Source: Typha latifolia
Lineage: Eukaryota; Streptophyta; Magnoliopsida; Poales; Typhaceae
Reading direction: 5' to 3'
DNA length: 64,000 nt
Assembly: GCA_019914945.1 (NCBI GenBank)
Contig: CM034101.1
Location: 2,987,188 to 3,051,187, forward strand
Positions 1 through 11,787 of the stretch are shown in pieces. A model generated the notes under the pieces. The model searched no databases. It was given only the letters and a program-made list of their open reading frames with translations, and had not been told where the DNA came from. The position numbers and the translations under genes were made by a program. The stretch's first letter is position 1. Every line of letters starts with the position of its first letter.

Positions 1-843
1 CCATCAAGGCATCCAACAGGAAGCATATTAAAAGCTGTAGTTGTCAAGCCACACCTGCAATATTGCACCAGCAATAAGCATTAAGATGTGTGATATACAA
101 CAACTGCAAAGAAGTAAAGGATGAGATACTTCACCAGCCTGCAATTACAAGAGGATGTATAGAGACAGTAGCAGCATGCATAGCTCTGCAAATTAAGATA
201 AGTTTGACATCAGATATGATAGTTGTGGCCGGATAGAGTAAGCAAGCCTCTTATGTTCCCACAATGAATTCCTTGAGTTTGTAAGGTTTCAAAGAACATA
301 TTATAATTTAAAAATGGTTAAAAAGGTTGTGAAAGTTAAATCACAGGAAGAAACATTGCTCCATAAACCATAATTCATATATTTTAAATATCATTGGACT
401 AGATAAGTTTTATATGTTATGACCAATTATCAAAGCACACAATTTTTGAATTGTTACAAGATTGCTTCTGTAGCTGTCAACCATAGTAATATGACATAAT
501 CTGGATGGTACGGCAAGCATCACACTACCATAGTATTATAGTATTAATACAATTGTACAGATACTACTATTACAACAACAACAAACAATAATGATAATGG
601 ATATATTCTCACTCAAAAGATAGATCAGGAAAAGCATGAAACAAGTACACAGCAGATTCTAGGAAAACATAGCATCCTAAGTAGATGTACTGTACGTCAA
701 GAGATAGTTCTCAGTCTTCTGACTTCTGACAGAATAATCAAGCTTGCTTTTAGTTTATTGGACATAATAACTAATTGCCATGAAATTTCTATGAAGAGGT
801 TTGTTGGTTTCTGCACATCAAGATATTGAAGGAAGAAACATAC
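1..843 (-). other. Intron of EGY2
   Basis: AT-rich sequence after the last visible EGY2 exon, beginning with GTATGT on the minus strand. I looked for the missing HPLVIAGW and DGG-containing exons here and did not find them. Nothing else is recognisable. Confidence 0.6.
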
Positions 844-3800
844 GTATATCCAAGTGTAGCTCTGCTAATGAGTCCAAGCAGCAGTGAGCCTTGGAAAAGC
901 ATACTGGGAACTTGCACTAAATCTCCTGTGCCAGTTGGATTCGATGAAAGCAACAACCCAACAATGAACATTGAAAAGGACAGTGCAGCACCAGCCAAAG
1001 GACCAGCCATTGAAATGTCAACCATTGCCGTTCGATCAGGAAGGATGGATTTGAACTACAGGAGTTAATAACGAGAATGAGACAAAATGCCACCTAACAT
1101 AAAAAATATAAAAGATTATCTATCAGCCTTATGATGCAATACTTTAACATAGACAAATACCGAAGAAAAGAACTGGTGCAAATCTTTAGCATGTGAACTA
1201 AAAGCAGGATTATCATTTGACGTTCTGGAGTATCACCTCACAGAAACTAAATAGTAAATACTATGAGAGGAAAGACGAAGAGTCTGCATAAGTGCTAAAA
1301 CATTATACCAGAAAAGAACTAAACTATGCCATTTGTACATCCAAGAAGCAAAATAGTACCTTCCTTATGTTCCATAAACTGAAGTCTAATAGATGGAATA
1401 CATGCTTTTGATAGCCGTATTGCAATATTTCTTCCAGATTATTATTAGCTATGAATGATTCTAGATTGCTCCACTTTCTTGTACTTAAAAAGATCTTCAA
1501 AATATTAAGCTATGTCACTACAGAAAGATTGCCCAGGTCTGTTGGAGAATACACCAAAACAAGCGATGGAATGCTAACAATGAATTTACTGCATAAGGCC
1601 ATATCCTATCAGCAATCTTTCTAAAGACCATATAAAAACTACAGAAATATACTACTTTAGATCATGAACCAGATATTTCCAGCAGTCAATCAGATTTACA
1701 ATTCAAACTTTTACTTTGATCTATATATCTCCGGATCAATCAAGTTTAAATTTCTCATTCAGAAGTGCTTACTTGAGTGATTGCACCAAAACTGCCAAGG
1801 GTAATGTTTGGAATGAAGTAAGGGATGCTCAATTTCACTTTCCTCGGAAATGCTGCCAAAAAATGTCCAACTTCCTGTACATAGAAATATTAAAGAAATT
1901 ATAAGAATATACTTTATCAACACAGCTAAATTTAAAACACATATCAACAAGAAATAGTAATGCAAACAGAGAACCTGCTTGACAGTCATAGGACAGCTTT
2001 GGAACTCAGTTTTTCAATTCGTTTACAAAGATAACTACACCTGGCTTCAGATCAGTTAAAAGATATCGGCATAGCAACAAAAATATTGAAAATGTAAAAT
2101 TGTAAATACTCCTTTTCCTATACTTTTCTTTCCCTGTTTCTGACTTTCTGGTAGTTAATAAGTATATATGTACAAGATAAAATAGAATCAGGCAAAAGAA
2201 TGATCTATGATGTAGGAATTAACCAAGGAAAAAGTTTGCTTCCACATGGATCAACAAAGTGTTCAAGCTTACAGCCTTATGTTTGAGAAGCTAGGAGCCT
2301 GCATAGGTGCCTTAAGATGATTGCAGAAATCCTACTCTTCAGTGGCTCCTTTCATTTTGTTAGAAAACCAGCATAAGATAAAGTGTACCTTCACCAATAC
2401 ATCCTAATGTGAACTTCAAGAAACTTGTGATTATCAACCATGAATAAATACGAGTATGAATTGCAGATTATGATGGTTTATGAGTTGGTGTTGTTGGGGC
2501 TACTGTGTGTCACTAGTGCAAATGGCACTCAGTGACCCTGATGCGAAGATGGCTAAATCATTGTCCACCCCACTTCCAGAATATATGGGCTCAATGGAAT
2601 TCTAACAAAAAAAGGCCACACACACTAGATTCTGAACAATAACCCAAAGGCAGTTCTTCAGTTGATATAGTCAGCAACTTCTCTACTAAATAACAATAAA
2701 ATTGGCTGAGTAATCTTAGCATTACCAAGTAGTTGTAATCCTTAATTTAAATAGGTAGAGGCATGCATATTTGTAGTCCCCGTAACTAAAGATAATGAAA
2801 AACAGAATACGTTGTTCTCCATATACCAAGTCATGATAAATGCTCATATAATCGGGGGGAGAGAGAGAGAGACTGAATCTTCCAAGTTAGTCATGCATTC
2901 AAGAAAAATCAGCAGCTTTAACTGGAAAAGTAGATATGATATATGAGAAATGAACAAGATTTGTGTACATGAAATAGCTGAACACCCAGGACACCATATG
3001 CCAGTGGTAAGGCAGATTCCACAAATGGGAGTAAAAGCTGCATATCAGGTGGTTCGGTAGCATTTGGATCTGTGAAGTACTTTACTACTTCAGGTGGAAG
3101 ACTCTTTATCTGTAAAAATGTTAGAACCAGTCATACTTTAGAAAGAGCAATATTTGTAATATTTCATATAAAAGGTAAAAATTCATAATAAATTGATTAA
3201 AGAGAAATGACCATAGCGTACCTGAGATGCAATCCCTAGCTCTACACAGGAGCCAATAGTAAGGACAAAAAGAAGTACGGAAATAACATATTGCCATAGT
3301 GTAGTAGGCCCTGGCTCAGAAACCTCTTTCCGCAGCAAACCAAAACTAACACGTGGGCCACCACGTGGATCTGTTCCTTCTGAATTGGGCTCCTCAACCA
3401 TGAACAGATTATATTTGTCACCTGTAACTTCACGGAGTTGCCTCTGAAGTTTAGAGAAAACATCTTCCCTCTTTCCACGCAGGTTGCCAAGAAAGAGAAT
3501 GCCTTCACCAAGATCACCAAATGGCTCTTCTCTGGTCACCCAAAAAGTTGAGTATCCAAAAAGCTTTTCTTTGATAAGCTTGACATCAGATGGATCTACC
3601 TTCTCAGGTCCAAGGAGCTCCATCAGCTTAATTGAATCAACTTGAAAGCTACTATATAGTGGTCCCTCAGAGGATATTCCTGGTGCCTGGACAAGATGAC
3701 AAAGGAAAGAATAAATAATTAGGGGATCATTTATTCTAACACCATGGAATAAGCACATAGATCTATCTTCCCCTCTATGTTTCAAAGGCAGATCCCATTT

Positions 3801-4917
3801 CTATTAGAAAAATTGGCATAAAGCAAAATTTATAATAAGCGTAGAGAGAATCTGGAGATACAGCAATATTGTTTTGTCTTAGTGCTACAAAGAGGTGAAT
3901 TATTCTGTATTTGCAAGCTTAAAGTACAGCATATATAGTAGATCACCTTACTTGTCAACCAACCTACTACTTATGCATAAAGTGGCTTTGTTAAGGAACA
4001 CGGCGCCAGTTCAGTTTATTTTCAATTTTCAAGTTGACAGTTGTCAACTTGTCACAAAAGATCTTCTCCTTCTCCCATCAGTTGCTTTTTACCATATTAC
4101 TCCATTGAGAAAGGCTAACCCCAAGATTGTTGTAAAAGGCATCATTTAACATAATAACTATATACTCATGAAGCAGGGAAAATAACCAGTTAGGCTAATA
4201 ATCCTCAAACCTACACCCAAAAGCCAAGGAAGTAATTTCCTAAAACTCGTAATGGACCAATGCATGTGATATCATAATGTCCCTTTACATTCACGACTCT
4301 TCAACACTGTGAATTTCATCAGCCAACCTGTTTCCAAGGGAGATGAAAGTAATTCACAAGTGCACATATTTATCTAAAGGACACGACTTTACAGTTATCT
4401 ACAAGTGCAACTGAGTTAATATACAGATTGGGCATGTTATGAACTCTGCAGAAAGTACCAGAATATGATATTCCCAAGACTCAGAATTATAGCACTAGAA
4501 AATGCAATCCGATATTCTAATGATCAGCATCAAAAGTGTTACAAAGCTAGATTATAATGCATCAAAGAGCAATGCCAAAAGTGTGAGACTAAATACCCTT
4601 GACGAAACTGACGCCGGGGTCTGCTCCGACCTCGCATCATCACCGCCCACCCTCTTCTCCACTTCTTCGGCAGCATTACTGGACGTACCGGTCCTCCTCT
4701 CTTCTCCACCTTCATTCCCATTGATCGAGAAGCACCTTAACCCATCGAAACGCCTCCTAAACATCGAAATCTCCGGCCTTTCCTTGCAAAGGAAGCAGAG
4801 ATTCCTCGAATTCCTCTGCAGAATAGCTGAATTCCTCTCTCGAAAGCTTCCTCCCGCGGGGAGCGGACGGAATCGGAAGTTTAGATTGAGGAAAGAGGAG
4901 CTGGGGAGGGTTCCCAT
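844..4917 (-). CDS. EGY2: EGY2-type chloroplast site-2 metalloprotease, 3'-truncated by window edge
   Basis: Membrane-embedded S2P-type zinc protease of the plastid. Visible exons on the minus strand are 4597-4917, 3222-3686, 2969-3109, 1773-1874 and 844-1055. All junctions are GT-AG and the phases close, giving about 413 residues. The protein starts MGTLPSSSF with an Arg/Ser-rich transit-peptide-like region. The soluble part contains LGPEKVDPSDVK and GNLRGKREDVF, followed by a first membrane segment ending in VELGIASQ. The zinc motif HExxH is split by an intron: H309 is the last codon of the exon ending at 2969, and E310-V-G-H313 opens the next. The exon at 844-1055 carries VDISMAGPLAGAALS and ISRATLGY, close to Arabidopsis EGY2 as I remember it. 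The second active-site motif (NxxPxGxxDGG) and the C-terminus are not in positions 1-843, so they must lie left of the window. The ATG at 4917 is chosen because EGY2 proteins begin MGTL. Confidence 0.93.
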
Positions 4918-5429
4918 CGATCAATCGGGTTAGGATTTGAGAGGTTGAGGTAAAAGAAGTAACTCTTAGTTTGATTTTGTTAGGGTTCAAGGGGAGGGAG
5001 GTGGAGAGGAACGGAAGCTGAGGAAGGAGGAGCTCGCATCTGAGAGAATCGTATCCGGTTTTAAGCCACGGCACGTTGGTTTTTGGCTGTTCCAAGAGCG
5101 GGGAGAAGATAGGGTCGAACGTAACGGCAGGTTTTCGTGTCTAATTGCATCTCTTATCAGGTGTTTTGGAGAATGCCGTCCGTTGGATTCATTTGTTGAT
5201 TGATCCATCGGTGCATGGGCGGTTGTACAGATGTACGACGAATTAAGGACATACAGTTAACTACTACTAGATTCAAGTTACACAATATACTAAATTCTGT
5301 AATCTCTTAATTATTTAATTACTACTTTTGTTTTTTTTTTTTTTTTTTATTGTTTGAGTCGAGATTTTTTTTTCTAACACATATTTAGTACTAAAAAAGT
5401 AATATTTTTATTTTTTGAAATGAGCCATC

Positions 5430-5560
5430 TCGAACATAGCCGAGCCGGCGATCAATGCTTCGGCCCATGCTATTTAGACTCATCTCAAGCTCGAGCTTCA
5501 ATTGAGTTTGAGCGAGTCAATTTAGTTTTAGTTCATTTGATGTTATCTAGTTTACACTCA
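5430..5560. repeat. AGCTCGAGC-rich dispersed repeat, copy 1
   Basis: The stretch has GAGCCGAGC- and CTCAAGCTCGAGC-type words followed by TTGAGTTTGAGCGAG. The same vocabulary recurs near 27600-27790 and 62140-62230. Such sequence is common in plant transposable-element debris. No clear ends or target-site duplication are visible. Confidence 0.4.
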
Positions 5561-7142
5561 TAATTTTATCATTAATTTATTTTTCTTTTTGTCACTAGAA
5601 TAAATAAAATGGTCCCTATAAAACCTAAAATTGATAATTCGAAGGTCGCATGATATTATTTAATAAAAAAATCTAGTAAATAACTAATAAAAAGATATTT
5701 TAGAGGTTTTACATAATTGAGGTGGTCTGCGAGTCATAAAAATAAATAAAAGAGTTACATAAAGTTAAAGTAGATGTGTAAACTTTATGCAATTCGAACT
5801 AGATCATATCACCTTAAAAAATCTTGAAAAATATTAACTCAATGGATTGAGTCTAATTATCTTATTTAGTTATTTGATTTATTTATAACCTTACTAAGTT
5901 AAGATTTTATTTAATTAGCTAAATTTAACTCTGCGTAGTTTCGGAAAAATATTCGCAGAATATTCTACAAATATCTGAATAATATTAAACTAGTTTGATA
6001 AAATCGCCAACCTCCAGATGTACAACTTTGGTATTCACAACTTCTCCAGAGAGATTTATCTACAGCAAACAAAGGATTAATCAAAGAAGATACGAAGACT
6101 AGTTTAGTTAAATTTACCTTTTGATTTAATCTCTATAAATAGTGCCTTATGGCTTGTATCTCAGGCATGCTTAGAATAAAAGATTAATTGGTTTTTAATC
6201 TCTCTCAACTAGGCCACTGGCTTCTACATTTTTTTCATCCTCCTTTACCAACCCCCTAGTCTCGTAGGGCAGACCTAGTTCTCTTCTTTGTCTCTCTATC
6301 TTAATCATCTCTATTTTCTGTACGATTTTTATTTTTACTCACTACCACAATTATAGGCCAATCAAAACCTTTCAACCATTTATTGCATCCGCATCCACAA
6401 GCCACTACCACCATTATCCCTACCAGTGCCACTCTATCATTGTCGGCCTACCACCACCATATCTCACTTAGGAATCTGTGCCTCCATCCACAGATCCCAA
6501 ATCATGTTCAAACCTAAATCTCAATCGCTACAAATCAGATCAAGCTTATTCGTAATAAAACTATTTTATTTTAATAAGAAATATAAAAATTACCGGTCTA
6601 CAACCTTCAAGTTGTATCTAATTATCCGGCAAAAATTTAGTCGGACTCTTTAAACCGTACGGTTTTACAATATAATTTTTTTAAATGAAATCATCTAATC
6701 CTCAATTTGTTTTTTTTTCTAAATTTTTTCATTTAAAATAAAAGTGAAATAATTTCTAGAGGCCCTAAAATTAATAACGAAAATATCTCATGAAAAAGGT
6801 ATTTTAGATATTTTACATAGTTAAAAGAGCTCTACATATTACTATGTCTCCAATTATTTTAGATCGATTAGTAAACCTAGAGAAGTCTCACACCTTTTTC
6901 TCGGTGTAGTTTTAGTCCTCATCGCCAAATTTATCTTTGTATAGGAATATTTCGGGTATCTTATTCGATACCTAAAAGTATTTTTGCACTATTTTTAGAT
7001 TAATATTTTTTAAAAAAGTAAATAAATAAAGGAGGAGTCTAATATATAAATTGGTCAATAGTTAGGGTGTATGTGTAATTATCCCAAAAAATATACCGGA
7101 CTCGTATGGTAAACTCTCTATTCAATCGCTGGTTTCGGTTCA

Positions 7143-7149
7143 TATAAAA
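7143..7149 (+). promoter_or_regulatory. Possible TATA box of COQ10
   Basis: ATATAAAA lies about 300 bp upstream of the COQ10 ATG, in a region that turns GC-richer just downstream. This is consistent with a core promoter and a leader of about 270 nt. Position-based inference only. Confidence 0.35.
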
Positions 7150-7451
7150 GTACACGTGGATTTTCTATCCTAGTCTCCGAACCGGTGCCGCGAACGCGCG
7201 AGGGTTGGAGGCGTCACGGCTCCCTCTTCTAATTTTCCTCGCTTCTCCTCCCTCTTTATCCCGGATCCCAAAATATTACGAGAAGATCGCAGAAGCTTCA
7301 TCCGAAACCCCCTTGAAACGCTTGTTTTCCTTCAGAAATTCTCAGCAATTGAAGAAATTTGAAAATTTTATTGGATTCTAGTTAGGGTTTCGAAATCTAT
7401 CGAGCCGAAGAGCTGCGGGTTTTTTATGCCGGGGATTCGATTTTTACCACA

Positions 7452-10400
7452 ATGACGCTGATTCCGTCGTCATCCAAGGCCTTCGTTAGGTTTTTGTTCG
7501 GTAGAAATCGCTCTTTGGATCTCAGGAGTGGGTTCGGATCTTTGGGGAGGTGGAGGGAGAGCAATCGGAGGTGGGGCTTCTTCTCTCAGACCCGATGCTT
7601 GAGTACCCTCTCGCGCATTGGCAATCCGGGCGTCCGCCAACATGCCACTAAGGAGGAGGCGCCGGTTAGGAGTTCACCAAGGAACACTCAAGCCAGGTGG
7701 TTTCTTGGGTGTGGGGATGGAGACGAGGGAAGTGTTCTTTCAAAGACTTATGAGGAGAGGCGTGTGATGGGGTATGTTAGATGTACATCTATCTATATCT
7801 CCTTGAATTTAGCTTTTCAGTAACCTTCTTGTTTCAGTTCTTATGGCTTTAACTTCTTTATGCCTCTGTAATCTTCATTGCAAGTTGGAGCGGTATGTGA
7901 TTATTCTGCTTCCATGTTCATCTGTAGGAGTATATAGAGCTTTGTTATCTTGTTGACTTGAAACTTAGACTTTGTAACGATTGTTGATTTAAGGCTCTAA
8001 ACATATTGATAGCAAAACTTGTTTTCTGATTTAACATAGCTATTTTAGTTTTGTACAGTTTGCATTAACTTACAGTGCTAGGAAATATTGAACATTTTCA
8101 GAGATACTGATTACCTTTATGTTTAATTATATTATTATTATTATTATTTTTTTTTCATTGTTGAATGTGATATATTACTTTTACCTCTTTTATTCTGACA
8201 ACAGTAAAAATTGGGGATGAATATTTCTTAGTTACATATTGTGCTCTAGAATGCTAAAGGGTGCTGCAATAACCAGGTACTCCCCAGAACAACTTTTTAC
8301 AGTTGTTGCAGCTGTTGATCTATATGAGGATTTTGTGCCATGGTGCCAACGCTCCAGGGTAATTAGGCGCAATAGTGATGGATCGATTGATGCTGAGCTG
8401 GAGATTGGTTTCAAGTTCCTTGTTGAAAGTTATGTCTCTCATGTTGAGATGGAGAAACCAAAGTATATAAAGGTGATTCTCATAGACGGTTCTTTACATT
8501 CTCTTTAATAATAAGCTGGTGAACTCCAATAAATTTTTCAGCTTCCACAGTTCCAAAATAAAATGATTTAACTGCAGGAACTTTGTTATAAGTATTTCTT
8601 TGATACAAAATAAGATGCTCAAGAGGAATTGGTCACTCTAGGAATCATGTTCTGAAGCAGTGACCAATATCTGTGCAGGTTTTAGGCATATGTTAACACC
8701 AAGTTACAAAGTATTTGGTAAAGTTTTTGTTTGATTGACACTGCCAAACCCTTATGCATTAGTGAATTATCTATTCTTTCAACCCAAAATTTTACTCAAT
8801 TTTTTTTAGAAATCTAACTGACTCTACTCTAGAAGTTCTTTTCTTATGATTGTTAACTGATTACTCTAGTTCATCATAATCTTGGTTCGTTTGCCCATTT
8901 TCACATGTTTCGATTATTAGAGGACTTCTATGAGTTGATGATACTGAGGTTATATTTTACAATTTTTATTGGATTGAGCTTTGGTTGACAGTGAGTCTAG
9001 CGAATGTTGTTTTACTTCAGCAGTGAGAGCCATTGCCATGATACATCTACCTGTGGAGGTCACCTCACCTGCAGTAGTGTGCCCACTATATTCTCAAAAA
9101 CATGGTTGAAGTGCCATAATTAAATTGCCAAACGCATTAATTAGCAGAGTATATATTCAGTTATCTTTATAATGCTATTTGGTGGTGTCCTAACTATTGA
9201 GATTAGCCAATTCAAGCATGCAATTTTGGTATATGAAGGTCGGGACTGACAGCTTTTCTTCCTGTGAACTCATTTGTATAATTAATCAAATATCACATTC
9301 TTGCATGACACCATCATGTAGTTGTTCATTGCGCTGTTTTCTTTTGTTGCATTCCTTCTCTCATGTGAGGCAAGTTCATTTACATTATGAAGTTGTAGAA
9401 GTAACTGTTCAGAATTTTATTTTCTTCACTGCTAGATGGTCCTGCAAGTATGCGGTAATTTAACGTTATTGTCTATTTATCTGGAATGAGGCTCCAGAAG
9501 TTGAATTACTTGAGTATTCATGTTAAAGAATGCACCATGTACATCACATACATTGCATGAATAATTATGCCCATGCTGAAGATAATTTTCTCCTTGGTCT
9601 ACATCTGAATATCAACCATCTAGGATTTCTGACTTTTCCTTTTCCCCTTTTATTTATGATTAAGTTATACACTTATACTTGATTTTCTTCTCCCTTGCTT
9701 CATTGCTTGTATAATTTTTATCGTGAGATTGTTGTTAAATATGCTGGAACTAATCAATGGGCATGATTTTGTATTGGTTTACAGACAACTGCATCACAAA
9801 GTGGCCTTTTTGACCATTTGATTAACATTTGGGAGTTTAATCCTGGTCCTGTTCCTGGAACTTGTGACCTTTATTTCTTTGTGGACTTCAAATTCCAGTC
9901 ACCACTATATCGCCAGGTACAATTGGTTTCCTTTCTTTTTTCTGTGCTCTTCTTTTGGCACACATTTGAACAGGTATGCTTGGAAATCTTTATTTCCTCA
10001 GTGAAAGGTGAGTTAGATTTGTCAATTATTGTTAGATTTACTTAAGGAGATTGCAGTGGTGATGATTGGCTATTCATGTTTTACCTGTTTTGGTTTTCCT
10101 TTGTTCTTTTCCTCTTTTAATATTTTTTGTATGACAGCATTAAATTATCCAGTGCAGGTTCAGTATTTTTCTGAGTGCTAGCATTGATTTCCTTGTTAGC
10201 ACTACTCGTTGTTTGATGCATCTTTAAGTCCTAACTTATTATCAATATTTTGTTGCACACTTGCACATGATTATGCCATGAAATTAAGCTTATTTATTCA
10301 TTTGCTATTTTGCTTGTTCTCCTGCATGGAGAAGCTTGCAGTTGATGATGCTAGGCTAGGGAGACCTAGTAGGATTTTGTTTGATGTCCACCTTGGTTTC

Positions 10401-10938
10401 TATATCTTTGTCAAGAAGCATAGGTTTACTGAGGAAGCTGAACTTTAGATAGAAGGTGTGGGGGAGAAAAAATAATTTTCAGGGAAAGGCTTAAGGAAGG
10501 ACGAGAGCTGCTTGTCCTTCCAAGGGAACCTATGAGTAGCTAATGTCTTTCTTGATCTGTTTAGCTGTCTTCCTTTTCTTTTCCTCTTTCACTGGGTTAC
10601 CTTTGAAGAAATTTATTCCATGTATACTGCTTGTTTCATTTGAATTTGATTCTTGAGTAAAACCCATAGTCAAGTGAAGGAGCAAATATTGAGTGCTCAA
10701 ATGGTTTTGTTAGGAGTAAATGTTTGCCATTGGTCCTCAATACTTTTGATTGTAATCACATTTGCTAAGAAGCTTATATTTTTGGCTCTGACTCGATACT
10801 GACTTTCTCTGGCAGGTGGCTTCCATGTTCTTCAAGGAAGTTGTTTCCCGACTAGTTGGTTCATTCAGTGACCGCTGTCATAGAATCTATGGTCCTCCAA
10901 TCCGAGTTCTTGAAAGTACTTATGGACAAAGCCGATGA
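7452..10938 (+). CDS. COQ10: Coenzyme Q-binding protein COQ10, mitochondrial
   Basis: START-like (polyketide cyclase fold) lipid-binding protein that binds ubiquinone in the mitochondrial inner membrane and is needed for respiratory function. Exons are 7452-7771, 8250-8472, 9785-9916 and 10816-10938, all GT-AG and in phase, giving 265 aa. The first 100 or so residues are rich in Arg and Ser and poor in acids, as expected of a mitochondrial presequence. The domain begins near RYSPEQLFTVVAAVDLYED and continues with FVPWCQRS, AELEIGFKFLVESYVSHVE, GLFDHLIN, WEFNPGPVPGTCDLYFFVDF and SPLYRQVASMFFKEVVSRL. These blocks match plant COQ10 homologues closely. The exon 2 acceptor at 8248-8249 is set by the phase, because the preceding TAG would terminate any earlier acceptor. 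SUVR3 follows 850 bp downstream on the same strand. Confidence 0.95.
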
Positions 10939-11787
10939 GTCTTGTTAGTCCCATTTAGAAGATGATAGCAAACTGCTACCAAATGATATTTGTAATTGGC
11001 TAAGCAGCAGGGCAATTTGAACTGCAACTGCGGCAGCATCTGATCCTATTATTTTCTGATAAGCTTCATTATCTCCAACAATTTGTTCTCTGGACAAATT
11101 TTTCCCCTTTTTGGGCTCTGAAAATTGTTTATAATTCATCTGGAACATGTGTTTCAGACATATCATTTTGTTCAGATATATAAAATGTTCTTTTACATCT
11201 ATGCGGCTCACTACGCAAGAACGTTCATATATTATTGTTACAATGCAAGTATTCTATGCTATTATTAACCATCTGGAGCTCAATCTCATTGGTTCATGAG
11301 GGCGAGAGGATTATTCTTGTTTGCTAATCGACTTTTCTATTAGTAGGTTATTACTCCTCATTGCCAATTGTTGAAAGCATGGAGGAATGGATTCAAACAG
11401 TGTGATGCACATACAAATTGGGTGTTTTTTTTTGCATATCACCCCTTATATTTTAGTTTGTTTATATTTCAGTCTATTGCAGACTTGCAGTCAACACCCT
11501 CTTTTATCTTTTTTGCATGCGGACTCCTAAAGTTCCTTATTCACGCATATACTCATCTAAATTAGATTGTTAAGTAAGCCACTCAAAATCTTATTTGTTG
11601 CATGGATTTTCTTTCAGATCTTATCAACCACGAGTTTAAATATGAAATATTTAATAAGAAAAAATATAAACAATTTTGAATGAATATATATGCGAAAACT
11701 AAGATTTCTTTTTAAAATTATTTAGACTCTGAAGCTCCAGTAACAATATAAGCTTATTGGCTGTCAGGGGTTTCTCGGCAAACTCTC
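10939..11787. other. COQ10-SUVR3 intergenic region
   Basis: COQ10 3' UTR and SUVR3 promoter. AT-rich, with the most AT-rich part (11630-11720) just before SUVR3. No gene is supported. Confidence 0.6.

Larger units (their letters stand above)
4918..7451. other. Intergenic region between divergent EGY2 and COQ10
   Basis: Gap of about 2.5 kb. It contains the EGY2 5' leader and promoter (to about 5240), a poly-T run (5332-5349), an AGCTCGAG-rich dispersed repeat (about 5430-5560), an LTR-like stretch (about 6000-6360) and the COQ10 promoter and leader (from about 7130). No protein gene is supported. The longest plus-strand ORF, at 6426-6653, resembles no family. Confidence 0.6.

Noticed and set aside
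4502..4933. Plus-strand ORF of 143 codons overlapping EGY2 exon 1
   Set aside because: Antisense to a verified coding exon and without family resemblance.
8473..9784. Plus-strand ORF at 9197-9463 inside the COQ10 intron
   Set aside because: Lies within an intron fixed by protein continuity, and the peptide has no similarity to a known family.
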